Positions 26,455-33,617 of a stretch of 33,617 bases of DNA are shown in pieces. The position numbers and the translations under genes were made by a program. Below the pieces are notes generated by a model that saw only the letters and a list, made by a program, of their open reading frames with translations, was not told the origin of the DNA and searched no databases. The stretch is from contig NZ_JABWGX010000038.1 in assembly GCF_021730435.1 (NCBI RefSeq), positions 1-33,617 on the forward strand, given 5' to 3'. The DNA is from Xanthobacter agilis (GTDB lineage Bacteria; Pseudomonadota; Alphaproteobacteria; Rhizobiales; Xanthobacteraceae). Position 1 is the first letter of the stretch, and every line of letters starts with the position of its first letter.

Positions 26455-27485
26455 CAGGCGACCTCCGCGGCTGCCGCGGAAATGGCCACGAGCTGCTCCA
26501 GCTTGGTTTTGGCGGCGCCGGACTCAAGACTGGCGGTGGCCATCTCCACCCCCTGGCGCAGGTCCTTGGCGCGGCCGGCGACCACCAGGGTGGCGGCGGC
26601 ATTGAAGAGGGAGACATCGCGATAGGCGTTGCGCGCCCCGTCCAGCACGGCCGTGAGGGCGATGGCATTGACCTTGGCGTCACCGCCCTTCAGGGCCTCG
26701 GCGGGGGCACGGGCAAGGCCCACGTCCTCGGGCGTCACCTGGAAGGTGTGGATGCGGCCATCCTCCAGCACCGCAATGTCGGTGGTGCCGGAAATGGTGA
26801 TCTCGTCCAACCCGTCCGACCCGTGCACCACGAAGGCCCGCTCGGAGCCGAGCGTCTTCAGCACTTCCGCCAGCGGCACGATCCAGGACTTGGCAAATAC
26901 ACCCACCATCTGCCGGGTCACGCCCGCCGGATTGGAGAGCGGGCCGATGAGGTTGAAGATGGTGCGGGTGCCAAGCTCCACGCGGGTGGGACCCACATGC
27001 TTCATGGCCGGGTGGTGCGAGGGCGCGAACATGAAGCCGATGCCCGCTTCCGCGATGCAGCGGGAGATGCCGGCGGGAGCAAGATCGATGCGCACGCCGA
27101 GTGCGGTCAGCACGTCCGCCGCGCCGGATTTCGAGGACAGCGCCCGATTGCCGTGCTTGGCCACCGGCACGCCCGCGCCCGCCACGATGAAGGAGGCGCA
27201 GGTGGAGATGTTGTAGGAGCCGGAAGCATCGCCGCCCGTGCCCACCACGTCCACGGCCCCGGCCGGCGCGGACACCGGCAGCATCTTGGCTCGCATCACG
27301 GAGACCGCGCCGGCGATCTCGTCCACGGTCTCCCCGCGCACGCGCAGGCCCATGAGCAGGGCGCCCATCTGCGAGGGGGTGGCCTCGCCGGACATCATCT
27401 TGTCGAACACGATCGCGGCTTCGTCGCGGGTGAGGCTGGCGCCGGTGGCGACCTTGCCGAGCAGCGGCTTGAACTCGTCCGTCAT
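26454..27485 (-). CDS. trpD: Anthranilate phosphoribosyltransferase
   Basis: 343 residues, normal length. Transfers phosphoribose from PRPP to anthranilate, the second step of the tryptophan branch. It shows the PRPP/phosphate loop [18 protein letters not shown], the [21 protein letters not shown] motif, and the anthranilate-binding [18 protein letters not shown] block. The variant SGSYNIST in place of the common xxTFNIST is within family variation. Its ribosome-binding site (GAGGA) overlaps the trpG stop, with 9 bases between the coding regions. Confidence 0.97.
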   Translation of the reverse strand: MTDEFKPLLGKVATGASLTRDEAAIVFDKMMSGEATPSQMGALLMGLRVRGETVDEIAGAVSVMRAKMLPVSAPAGAVDVVGTGGDASGSYNISTCASFIVAGAGVPVAKHGNRALSSKSGAADVLTALGVRIDLAPAGISRCIAEAGIGFMFAPSHHPAMKHVGPTRVELGTRTIFNLIGPLSNPAGVTRQMVGVFAKSWIVPLAEVLKTLGSERAFVVHGSDGLDEITISGTTDIAVLEDGRIHTFQVTPEDVGLARAPAEALKGGDAKVNAIALTAVLDGARNAYRDVSLFNAAATLVVAGRAKDLRQGVEMATASLESGAAKTKLEQLVAISAAAAEVA

Positions 27486-27494
27486 GTCTGGTCC

Positions 27495-28097
27495 TCAGCC
27501 TCTGGCTTTGGCCGCGTTGAATGCGGTCGCGATCTCCAGGAAATTGCGCAGGAGCGCGTGGCCGTTCTGCGAGGCGATGCTCTCCGGGTGAAACTGGACG
27601 CCGTGGATGGGGCGCGTCTTATGCGCCAGGCCCATGATGAGCCCGTCCGCCGTGTGGGCGGTGATCTCGAGCGTATCCGGCAGGGTGTCGCGCTTCACGA
27701 TCAGGGAATGGTAGCGCGTGGCCTGGAACGAATGGTTGAGGCCGCGGAACACGCTTTTGCCCTCGTGCAGGATCTCCGAGAGCTTGCCATGCATGGGGGT
27801 CGGCGCGCGCACCACCTCGCCGCCGAACACCTGCCCGATGGCCTGATGGCCGAGGCACACGCCGAACAGGGGCACATCCGCCCCCGCCTCGGCAATGAGA
27901 TCGCAGCAGATGCCGGCCTCGGTGGGCGTGCAGGGGCCGGGCGACAACACGATGGCCTCGGGCTTTTCGGCCAGCACATCGGCGATGGAGACGGCATCGT
28001 TGCGGTGGACGGTGACGGTGGCACCGAGCTCGCCCAGGTAGTGCACGAGATTGTAGGTGAAGCTGTCGTAATTATCGATCAGCGTAACGGCGGTCAT
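27495..28097 (-). CDS. trpG: Anthranilate synthase glutamine amidotransferase subunit
   Basis: 200 residues, a class I glutamine amidotransferase. Supplies ammonia from glutamine to the TrpE subunit for anthranilate formation. Signatures: DNYDSFTYNL at the N-terminus, the oxyanion strand LSPGPCTP, the nucleophile Cys81 in FGVCLGHQAIG, and the His-Glu pair in GVQFHPES. The family also includes PabA of folate synthesis and some proteins serve both; the direct operon with trpD and trpC favours TrpG. trpE is not in the window, so component I must be encoded elsewhere. A GGGAG ribosome-binding site lies 6 bases before the ATG. Confidence 0.95.
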   Translation of the reverse strand: MTAVTLIDNYDSFTYNLVHYLGELGATVTVHRNDAVSIADVLAEKPEAIVLSPGPCTPTEAGICCDLIAEAGADVPLFGVCLGHQAIGQVFGGEVVRAPTPMHGKLSEILHEGKSVFRGLNHSFQATRYHSLIVKRDTLPDTLEITAHTADGLIMGLAHKTRPIHGVQFHPESIASQNGHALLRNFLEIATAFNAAKARG

Positions 28098-28489
28098 GAT
28101 GGCTCCCTGGCGGCTCCAGGCCCGATGGCATCGGGGATTCCCGGCGGGTTAAAGCGGTCCGGGCGGATGGGGTCAAGCGACGGCGGATCAGGATCTCAGC
28201 GCGCGTCGCACCATCGAGCGACCACCGGGCCTGCGCCGGTGGCGCGCGGCAGGGGCTGGCAGCAGCAAGGATCAGTCGAGAAAGGCATCACGGTCATGGA
28301 TCGTCCCGGCGCCTCATGACCGGGCGGCCACGGAGCGATTTACCGGCGGGAGAGTACGACACAGAGCCGGGCGAGGGAAGCGCGCCGTGGCCCCAGGTGC
28401 CTGCGCGCGGCCCCTCAGGGCTTGAGCGAGGGCCGGAACAAGAACGGCCGGGCGAGCCCCGGCCGTTCGATTCCCACGCGCGTTCCGCC
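28098..28489. other. 392-bp region between trpG and the dehydrogenase gene
   Basis: Contains the trpG promoter/leader on the minus strand. Two inverted repeats stand out: CGGTCATG/CATGACCG (28291-28322, 8-bp arms, 16-bp spacer) and CCACCGG/CCGGTGG (28222-28242, 7-bp arms). The first could be an operator. I found no short open frame rich in Trp codons, so a classic trp attenuator is not supported. The distal end holds the dehydrogenase terminator. Confidence 0.45.
28442..28468 (-). terminator. Intrinsic terminator of the dehydrogenase gene
   Basis: GAACGGCCGGG and CCCGGCCGTTC pair perfectly over 11 bp with a 5-base loop. On the minus strand the stem is followed by a T-rich TTGTTCC, 21 bases beyond the stop codon. 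Confidence 0.7.
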
Positions 28490-29491
28490 TCACAGCATGG
28501 CGGGTAGAACACGATCCGGCGGGCGGTGGCCATCCATGAAGGTCTTGATGTTCACGATCACCTTCTCGCCCATGTCGATGCGCCCTTCGAGGGTCGCCGA
28601 GCCCAGATGCGGCAGCAGCACCACCTTGCCCTGCTTGGCGAGGCGCACCAGCTTCGGGTTTACCGCCGGCTCCTGCTCGAACACGTCGAGGCCCGCGCCC
28701 CCGAGCTCGCCGGCTTCCAGCAGGCGGGTGAGGGCGCTTTCGTCGATGACCTCGCCGCGCGCGGTATTGACCACATAGGCATCATTCTTCAGCAGCTTCA
28801 GGCGGCGGGCCGAGAGCAGATGATAGGTGGCGGGCGTGTGCGGGCAGTTCACCGAGATGATGTCCATGCGGGCCAGCATCTGGTCCAGGCTGTCCCAATA
28901 GGTGGCGTCCAGCATCTCCTCGATGCCGGAGGGCAGCCGGTGGCGGTTGTGATAGTGAATCTGCAGGCCGAACGCCTTGGCGCGGCGCGCCACCGCCTGG
29001 CCGATGCGGCCCATGCCGATGATGCCGAGGCGCTTGCCCCAGATCCGCCGGCCGAGCATCCAGGTGGGCGACCAGCCGGGCCACTCGTCCTTCTCGGAAA
29101 TCATCACCTGGGCGCCCTCGGCCAGACGGCGCGGCACCGCGAGGATGAGCGCCATGGTCATGTCCGCCGTGTCCTCGGTAAGGACGCCGGGCGTGTTGGT
29201 GACGGTGATGCCCCGGTTGAGCGCGCTCGCCACGTCGATGTGGTCCACGCCGTTGGAGAAGGAGGCGATAAGACGCAGATTCTCCCCCGCCTGGGACAGC
29301 AGAGCGGAATCAATCCGGTCGGTGACTGTCGGAACCAGCACATCGGCGGTCTTCACCGCCTCGATGAGCGCGGCCTGATCCATGGGCGTATCGTCCACGT
29401 TCAGGCGGGCGTCGAACAGCTCCCGCATGCGGGTCTCGACTGATTCGGGCAACTTGCGCGTGACGACGACCAGCGGTTTGCGGCGCACCAT
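28490..29491 (-). CDS. gyaR: D-2-hydroxyacid dehydrogenase, D-glycerate dehydrogenase/glyoxylate reductase type
   Basis: 333 residues from the ATG at 29491, which has GGGAAG at a good distance; a GTG two codons earlier (29497) is the alternative. NAD(P)-dependent reduction of glyoxylate or hydroxypyruvate to glycolate or D-glycerate is the expected reaction (cytoplasm). It has SNGVDHIDV, TNTPGVLTEDTADMTMAL, the Rossmann motif GMGRIGQAVARRAKAFG, NCPHTP, and all three catalytic residues: Arg in NTARGEVIDE, Glu in DVFEQEP, His in LLPHLGSAT. Substrate preference within the family cannot be fixed from sequence. It is monocistronic, divergent from the SH3 gene. Confidence 0.9.
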   Translation of the reverse strand: MVRRKPLVVVTRKLPESVETRMRELFDARLNVDDTPMDQAALIEAVKTADVLVPTVTDRIDSALLSQAGENLRLIASFSNGVDHIDVASALNRGITVTNTPGVLTEDTADMTMALILAVPRRLAEGAQVMISEKDEWPGWSPTWMLGRRIWGKRLGIIGMGRIGQAVARRAKAFGLQIHYHNRHRLPSGIEEMLDATYWDSLDQMLARMDIISVNCPHTPATYHLLSARRLKLLKNDAYVVNTARGEVIDESALTRLLEAGELGGAGLDVFEQEPAVNPKLVRLAKQGKVVLLPHLGSATLEGRIDMGEKVIVNIKTFMDGHRPPDRVLPAML

Positions 29492-29644
29492 GGGCACTTC
29501 CCATTCCCCATTTCTTAACCGTTCTCGTTCCGTCTATCAGACAGGCGGGGAAACACAAGGCATCCCGCGCCGCACGCGCTTGACGAGGTCGTGGCGCGGG
29601 CGCACTGCCTCAGCCCGGAACCCCGAGTGCGAAAGGACCAGCCG

Positions 29645-30193
29645 ATGGCGTCGATGGCGCGAGCTCTTCCCTCAAGAGGCCCCCTGCGGACCCTGTCGGC
29701 ACTGGCTTTGGCCGCCATGGTGATGATGGGTGTCATCGGGACGGCCGCTGCCGCCGAGGATGGGACATCGGGCCTGCCGGTGCCGCGCTTCGTGTCCCTG
29801 AAGGCCGACAAGGTCAATGTGCGCAACGGGCCCAACAAGGACCAGGACGTGGCCTGGGTGTTCTCCCGCGCCGGCCTGCCGGTGGAGGTGACCGCCGAAT
29901 TCGAGACCTGGCGCCGCATCCGCGACGCCGATGGGGCTGAGGGATGGGTGTACCATTCCATGCTGTCCTTGCGCCGCACCGCTCTGGTGGCGCCGTGGCT
30001 GAAGAACGAAACCGTGGTGCTGCGCGCCGAGCCCAACGCCGATGCGAAGGTGGTGGCGCGGCTGGAGCCGGGAGTGCTCGGCACTGTGAAGAAGTGCGAC
30101 GGCAAATTCTGCCGCCTCTCGGGCGAGGGCTTCGACGGCTATGTGCCGCAGTCGCAGCTGTTCGGCGTCTATCCCGACGAAAAGATCGAATAG
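29645..30193 (+). CDS. Secreted SH3-domain protein
   Basis: 182 residues from the ATG at 29645 (AAAGGA upstream; a GTG at 29591 gives a longer, less likely form). A signal peptide with core LSALALAAMVMMGVIG ends at about residue 37 (TAAAA before EDG). The mature protein has two bacterial SH3-like segments: VSLKADKVNVRNGPNKD... with WRRIRDADGAEGWVYHSML, and VVLRAEPNADAKVVARLEPG... with CRLSGEGFDGYVPQSQL. Such SH3_4-type proteins are common in Rhizobiales as small periplasmic proteins, presumed to bind cell-wall or protein ligands; function unknown. Single gene, followed by a bidirectional terminator. Confidence 0.88.
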   Translation: MASMARALPSRGPLRTLSALALAAMVMMGVIGTAAAAEDGTSGLPVPRFVSLKADKVNVRNGPNKDQDVAWVFSRAGLPVEVTAEFETWRRIRDADGAEGWVYHSMLSLRRTALVAPWLKNETVVLRAEPNADAKVVARLEPGVLGTVKKCDGKFCRLSGEGFDGYVPQSQLFGVYPDEKIE

Positions 30194-30272
30194 GCGCTCC
30201 ACTGAGGCGAGGGACGCGGGCGGGCGCATCGCGGCAGTCGCGGGCGTAGCGCCGGGCGGGTCCTGAAAACGA

Positions 30273-30300
30273 AAACGCCGGCTCGCGGGAGCCGGCGTTT
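30273..30300. terminator. Bidirectional intrinsic terminator between SH3 gene and icd
   Basis: AAACGCCGGCTC (30273-30284) pairs perfectly over 12 bp with GAGCCGGCGTTT (30289-30300) around a 4-base loop. On the minus strand the stem continues into TTCGTTTTC; on the plus strand it ends in TTTCC. It sits 80 bp after the SH3 stop and 38 bp after the icd stop. Confidence 0.85.
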
Positions 30301-30337
30301 CCTTGACGTCTTGGACGATGTCCGCGGGGGCAAGGCC

Positions 30338-31549
30338 TCAGGCGAGCGCCTTGTGGAGGTTCTCGGAGATCTTGTCGAGGAAGCCGGTGGTGGACAGCCA
30401 CTTCTGGTCGGCGCCCACCAGCAGGGCGAGATCCTTGGTCATGTAGCCGGACTCGACCGTGTCCACGCACACCTTTTCGAGGGTCTTGGAGAAGGCGGCC
30501 AATTCCTCGTTGCCGTCAAGCTTGGCGCGGTGGGCGAGACCACGGGTCCAGGCGAAGATGGAGGCGATGGAGTTGGTGGAGGTCTCCTTGCCCTTCTGGT
30601 GCTCGCGATAGTGGCGGGTCACGGTGCCGTGGGCGGCCTCGGCCTCGACCGTCTTGCCATCGGGGGTCATGAGCACGGACGTCATCAGCCCAAGCGAGCC
30701 GAAGCCCTGGGCCACGATGTCCGACTGCACGTCGCCGTCATAGTTCTTGCAGGCCCAGACATAGCCGCCCGACCACTTGAGCGCGGAGGCCACCATGTCG
30801 TCGATGAGGCGGTGCTCATAGGTGATGCCGCGCTTGGTGAACTCTTCCTTGAACTCGGCGTCGAAGACCTCCTGGAAGATATCCTTGAAGCGGCCGTCAT
30901 AGGCCTTCAGGATCGTGTTCTTCGTGGAGAGGTAAACCGGATAGTTCCGGATCAGGCCGTAATTGAGCGAGGCGCGGGCGAAATCACGGATGGATTCATC
31001 CAGATTGTACATGGCCATGGCCACGCCCGAGCCCGGGTACTTATAGACTTCCTTCTCGATCTTGGTGCCATCCTCACCCACGAAGGAGATGGTGAGGGTG
31101 CCCTTGCCCGGCACCTTGAAATCGGTGGCGCGATACTGGTCGCCGAAGGCGTGGCGGCCGACGACGATGGGCTGGGTCCAGCCCGGCACCAAACGCGGCA
31201 CGTTCTGGCAGATGATGGGCTCGCGGAAGATCACGCCGCCAAGGATGTTGCGGATGGTGCCGTTGGGCGACTTCCACATTTCCTTGAGGTTGAATTCCTT
31301 CACCCGCGCTTCGTCGGGGGTGATGGTGGCGCACTTGACGCCCACGCCGTGCTTCTTGATGGCGTTGGCCGAGTCGATGGTCACCTGGTCGTTGGTGGCG
31401 TCGCGGTTCTCGACCGAGAGGTCGTAATACTCGAGGTCGATGTCGAGATAGGGGTGGATCAGCTTGTCTTTGATGTACTGCCAGATGATCCGGGTCATCT
31501 CGTCGCCGTCGAGTTCGACGACCGGGTTAGCCACCTTGATCTTCGCCAT
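30338..31549 (-). CDS. icd: NADP-dependent isocitrate dehydrogenase (eukaryote-like homodimeric type)
   Basis: 403 residues. Oxidative decarboxylation of isocitrate to 2-oxoglutarate in the citric acid cycle. The N-terminus [21 protein letters not shown], the isocitrate loop [12 protein letters not shown], the metal-binding [20 protein letters not shown] and the coenzyme region [24 protein letters not shown] are those of the subfamily II enzymes found in mitochondria and alphaproteobacteria rather than the E. coli type. The His and Arg-containing TVTRHYR segment fits NADP rather than NAD. An AAAGG lies 9 bases before the ATG. Divergent from trmJ across 264 bp. Confidence 0.97.
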   Translation of the reverse strand: MAKIKVANPVVELDGDEMTRIIWQYIKDKLIHPYLDIDLEYYDLSVENRDATNDQVTIDSANAIKKHGVGVKCATITPDEARVKEFNLKEMWKSPNGTIRNILGGVIFREPIICQNVPRLVPGWTQPIVVGRHAFGDQYRATDFKVPGKGTLTISFVGEDGTKIEKEVYKYPGSGVAMAMYNLDESIRDFARASLNYGLIRNYPVYLSTKNTILKAYDGRFKDIFQEVFDAEFKEEFTKRGITYEHRLIDDMVASALKWSGGYVWACKNYDGDVQSDIVAQGFGSLGLMTSVLMTPDGKTVEAEAAHGTVTRHYREHQKGKETSTNSIASIFAWTRGLAHRAKLDGNEELAAFSKTLEKVCVDTVESGYMTKDLALLVGADQKWLSTTGFLDKISENLHKALA

Positions 31550-31813
31550 GTGGACGACCTTTCGGGGTGCTCTGCGCGTGGATGAAATTTGTTTCAGAAG
31601 TTGCCTCGGGTGCGGGTTTTCAGGTCCTCGTCGCGCGGTGCTGGCGCGCGGTTTGGGCCTGCCTGCCCTTCGGCAATCCTCTCAGCGCGCCGCTATAGCA
31701 CCGGCATGGCTCCCAGCGAAAGCGCCAAGACCCCCGCCTTTGGCATGAATTGCATGACAATGTGTACAAGCTCGACGCCGGCCGATGGGGTATGAGAGAC
31801 CGCGCGGAGGAAG

Positions 31814-32686
31814 ATGATGCCAGGTTCTGGTACGGACAGCACAAAACCCTGGATCGCCGGCGGGCCGGCCGTGATCCTGGTTGAGCCCCAGCTTGGGGCG
31901 AATATCGGCTCGGCGGCGCGCGCCATGGGCAATTTCGGCCTGTCCCGCCTGCGGATCGTCAATCCGCGCGAAGGCTGGCCTAATGAGAATGCGCGCGTGT
32001 TCAGCGCCGGCGCCGATCGGGTCTTGGAGCAGGCGGAGCTTTTTCCCGATCTGCGGGCGGCTCTTGTCGATATCAAATACGCCATCGCGGCCACGGCGCG
32101 GGAGCGCGGCATGGCCAAGCCGGTGTTCGGTGCCGACGCCGCGGCGCAGGCGGCGGGCCGGCATCTGGCCGCGGGCGCGGATGTGGCGCTGGTATTCGGC
32201 CGCGAGCGCACCGGGCTCTATACGGAAGAGGTGTCGTTGTGCGACGCCATTCTCACCCTGCCGGTGAACCCCGCCTTTGCCTCCCTCAATCTCGCCACCT
32301 GCGTGGCGGTGGTCGGCTACGAGTGGTTTAAGGCGGCGAGCGCCGGCGCATTGCCCTTTGCCGCCGCCGATAAGTCGCCGCTGGCCGATAAGCAGGACCT
32401 GTTCGCCTTCTTCGACCACCTGGAAGGGGCGCTGGAAGACGCGGGCTTCTTCCGCTCACCGGAGAAGCGGCCCTCCACCACGCGCAACATTCGCAATATT
32501 TTCCATCGCCTGGGTCTGACCCGCCAGGATCTTGCGACGCTGCACGGCGCGATCACGTCTCTCGTCGAGGGGCGCGAAGGCCGGGACGCGCGCAAGGCGC
32601 AGCATAATGCCGCCGCTGCCGCCCGCCGGGCGAAAAAGGCAGGCGGGGGCACTTCGGACGCGCCAGGGGATACGCCGGGCGAATAG
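31814..32686 (+). CDS. trmJ: TrmJ-type SPOUT RNA methyltransferase
   Basis: 290 residues. SpoU-class methyltransferase related to TrmJ, which 2'-O-methylates position 32 of some tRNAs using S-adenosylmethionine. Motif 1 is PAVILVEPQLGANIGSAARAMGNFG (Asn and Arg for catalysis), motif 2 is ALVFGRERTGLYTEEV, and motif 3 is LPVNPAFASLNLATCVAVVGYE, which form the trefoil-knot SAM site. The region from about 185 is a helical domain (RNIRNIFHRLGLTRQDLATLHG) as in TrmJ; the last 40 residues are basic and Ala/Gly-rich. Two adjacent ATGs (31814, 31817) follow GGAGG at 31806-31810; the second has better spacing. Confidence 0.9.
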   Translation: MMPGSGTDSTKPWIAGGPAVILVEPQLGANIGSAARAMGNFGLSRLRIVNPREGWPNENARVFSAGADRVLEQAELFPDLRAALVDIKYAIAATARERGMAKPVFGADAAAQAAGRHLAAGADVALVFGRERTGLYTEEVSLCDAILTLPVNPAFASLNLATCVAVVGYEWFKAASAGALPFAAADKSPLADKQDLFAFFDHLEGALEDAGFFRSPEKRPSTTRNIRNIFHRLGLTRQDLATLHGAITSLVEGREGRDARKAQHNAAAAARRAKKAGGGTSDAPGDTPGE

Positions 32687-33137
32687 GTGTCTCGCACCCG
32701 CCCGATCCACCTTCGACATTCTCCCCGGATCGCTGTCGACCACCCTCCAGGCCACCGGCGACATGGGCTTGGGCGGACTCGAGCGGGCCGCGGCCACGCG
32801 CAATCGGGAAACCTTCACCCAAGGCCCGCCTTGATCGGAACGTCGCGCGCCGGGACGCGCTGGACCGCCTGGTACCGGACGGCGCCCCGGACGCTCGTCC
32901 GCGCGCCTTACGGGGGCGACTTCAACCTGCGCCCCGTCGAGGGCGGCTTCGGGGCCGACGCCAAGGAGCGGCCGGCATTGGTCCCTTCGGCGTGCTTCAC
33001 TCCCCGGAAACGTGAACGCCTCATGCGGTACCTGATGTTGCGGCCCACAACCGAGTTCCGTAAGAAGCCCCCATTCGGTGCGCTCAAGTTGCATGGCGAC
33101 GGCGAGGTGTCACCGGGATTGTCGAGGGGGGAGAGGA
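32687..33137. other. 451-bp region of unclear content before the RTX gene
   Basis: Several overlapping open frames occur on both strands, none recognised. One forward frame (GTG at 32687 to 33169, 160 codons) has very high G+C at third positions between about 32840 and 32990 and would overlap the RTX start by 32 bp; another ends at 32834 with a coding-like tail (STFDILPGSLSTTLQATGDM...). These may be remnants of broken genes, but I cannot name a family. Confidence 0.35.
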
Positions 33138-33617
33138 ATGAGCCGCATCGTCGGGACCGCAGCGGATGACTATCTTACGGGCACTCAGGATGCTGACATC
33201 ATCAATGGGATAGCCGGCAACGACACCCTCCTCGGCTATGCCGGCAACGACACGCTGAATGGCGGGGCCGGGAATGACTGGCTTGAGGGCCAGGACGGCA
33301 ACGACGTTGTCAATGGTGACGATGGCGACGACCGTGTCTACGGCGGCCTCGGAGATGATGCACTCAGCGGCGACGATGGCAACGACCGTGTCTACGGCGG
33401 CCTCGGCAACGATACGCTTAGCGGCGGCAATGGCGACGACACCCTCTCCAGCGACGGTGGCAAGGATACGCTGGACGGCGGCGCCGACGATGACATCGCG
33501 GTGCTGGACTTCAGTGGCGCAACCACGAGTGTGACCTTCACGCTGAATACCGAGGCCGGCTCCACCTCCGTTGTGACCATCGGAGGCGAGGCGGGAACCA
33601 CGGTGAAGAACATCGAG
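33138..33617 (+). CDS. RTX hemolysin-type calcium-binding repeat protein (5' part, runs off the window)
   Basis: 160 codons from the ATG at 33138, open to the last base of the window. After about 20 residues (MSRIVGTAADDYLTGTQDAD) there are about 10-11 consecutive glycine/aspartate-rich nonapeptides of the GGxGxDxLx type (for example GGAGNDWLE, GGLGNDTLS, GGNGDDTLS), then a beta-strand-rich segment with AVLDFSGATTSVTFTL. These repeats bind Ca2+ as parallel beta-rolls and mark proteins exported by type I secretion, with the secretion signal at the missing C-terminus. GGGGAG sits just before the start. There is no Sec signal peptide, as expected. Total size and function cannot be read from this part. 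Confidence 0.88.
   Translation, partial: MSRIVGTAADDYLTGTQDADIINGIAGNDTLLGYAGNDTLNGGAGNDWLEGQDGNDVVNGDDGDDRVYGGLGDDALSGDDGNDRVYGGLGNDTLSGGNGDDTLSSDGGKDTLDGGADDDIAVLDFSGATTSVTFTLNTEAGSTSVVTIGGEAGTTVKNIE

Noticed and set aside
28098-28489. Classic trp leader peptide and attenuator before trpG
   Set aside because: No short open frame with clustered Trp codons was found on the minus strand, and the hairpins do not form an obvious antiterminator/terminator pair with a T-run.
1-33617. tRNA, rRNA, insertion sequence, prophage or known defence system
   Set aside because: No cloverleaf-like sequence, rRNA signature, transposase, integrase or defence-family protein was recognised by reading both strands.

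Overview
The window is high-GC alphaproteobacterial DNA. Gene content and sequence style (a eukaryote-like NADP isocitrate dehydrogenase, a separate trpG-trpD-trpC cluster, a very large Gly-rich autotransporter, and an intergenic repeat I know from Rhizobiales) suggest the order Hyphomicrobiales/Rhizobiales, plausibly the Xanthobacteraceae (Xanthobacter/Azorhizobium-like). That placement is inference; there is no rRNA in the window.

Layout. Positions 1-2130 hold a possible gene tail, a TIGR03032-family protein and a 613-bp intergenic stretch with a dispersed repeat. Positions 2131-12915 are one giant gene for a 3,594-residue Gly-rich autotransporter, with about 34 canonical and about 14 decayed copies of a QSIGGGGG motif and a C-terminal beta-barrel. 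Positions 12960-20282 are a signalling island: a Cache histidine kinase and a stand-alone CheY-like receiver on the minus strand, divergent from a REC-EAL protein overlapping a REC-MarR-type regulator, then a Cache chemoreceptor behind a very AT-rich upstream region. Positions 20310-24831 hold a LysR regulator divergent from a DUF485 + sodium:solute (acetate-type) symporter pair and an unusually arranged family III CoA-transferase, which together look like a carboxylate uptake and activation module.

Positions 25162-33617 are mostly core genes: a DUF2147 secreted protein, trpC, trpD and trpG (minus strand), a GyaR-type D-2-hydroxyacid dehydrogenase, a secreted SH3 protein, icd and a TrmJ-type tRNA methyltransferase. 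After a 451-bp stretch of unclear content, an RTX calcium-binding protein starts at 33138 and runs off the window.

The most unusual parts are the autotransporter, whose passenger contains a higher-order repeat with a period of exactly 972 bp measured at one anchor residue, and the adjoining two-component/c-di-GMP/chemoreceptor cluster, which could plausibly control surface attachment. No CRISPR array, tRNA, rRNA, insertion sequence or recognisable defence system was seen.
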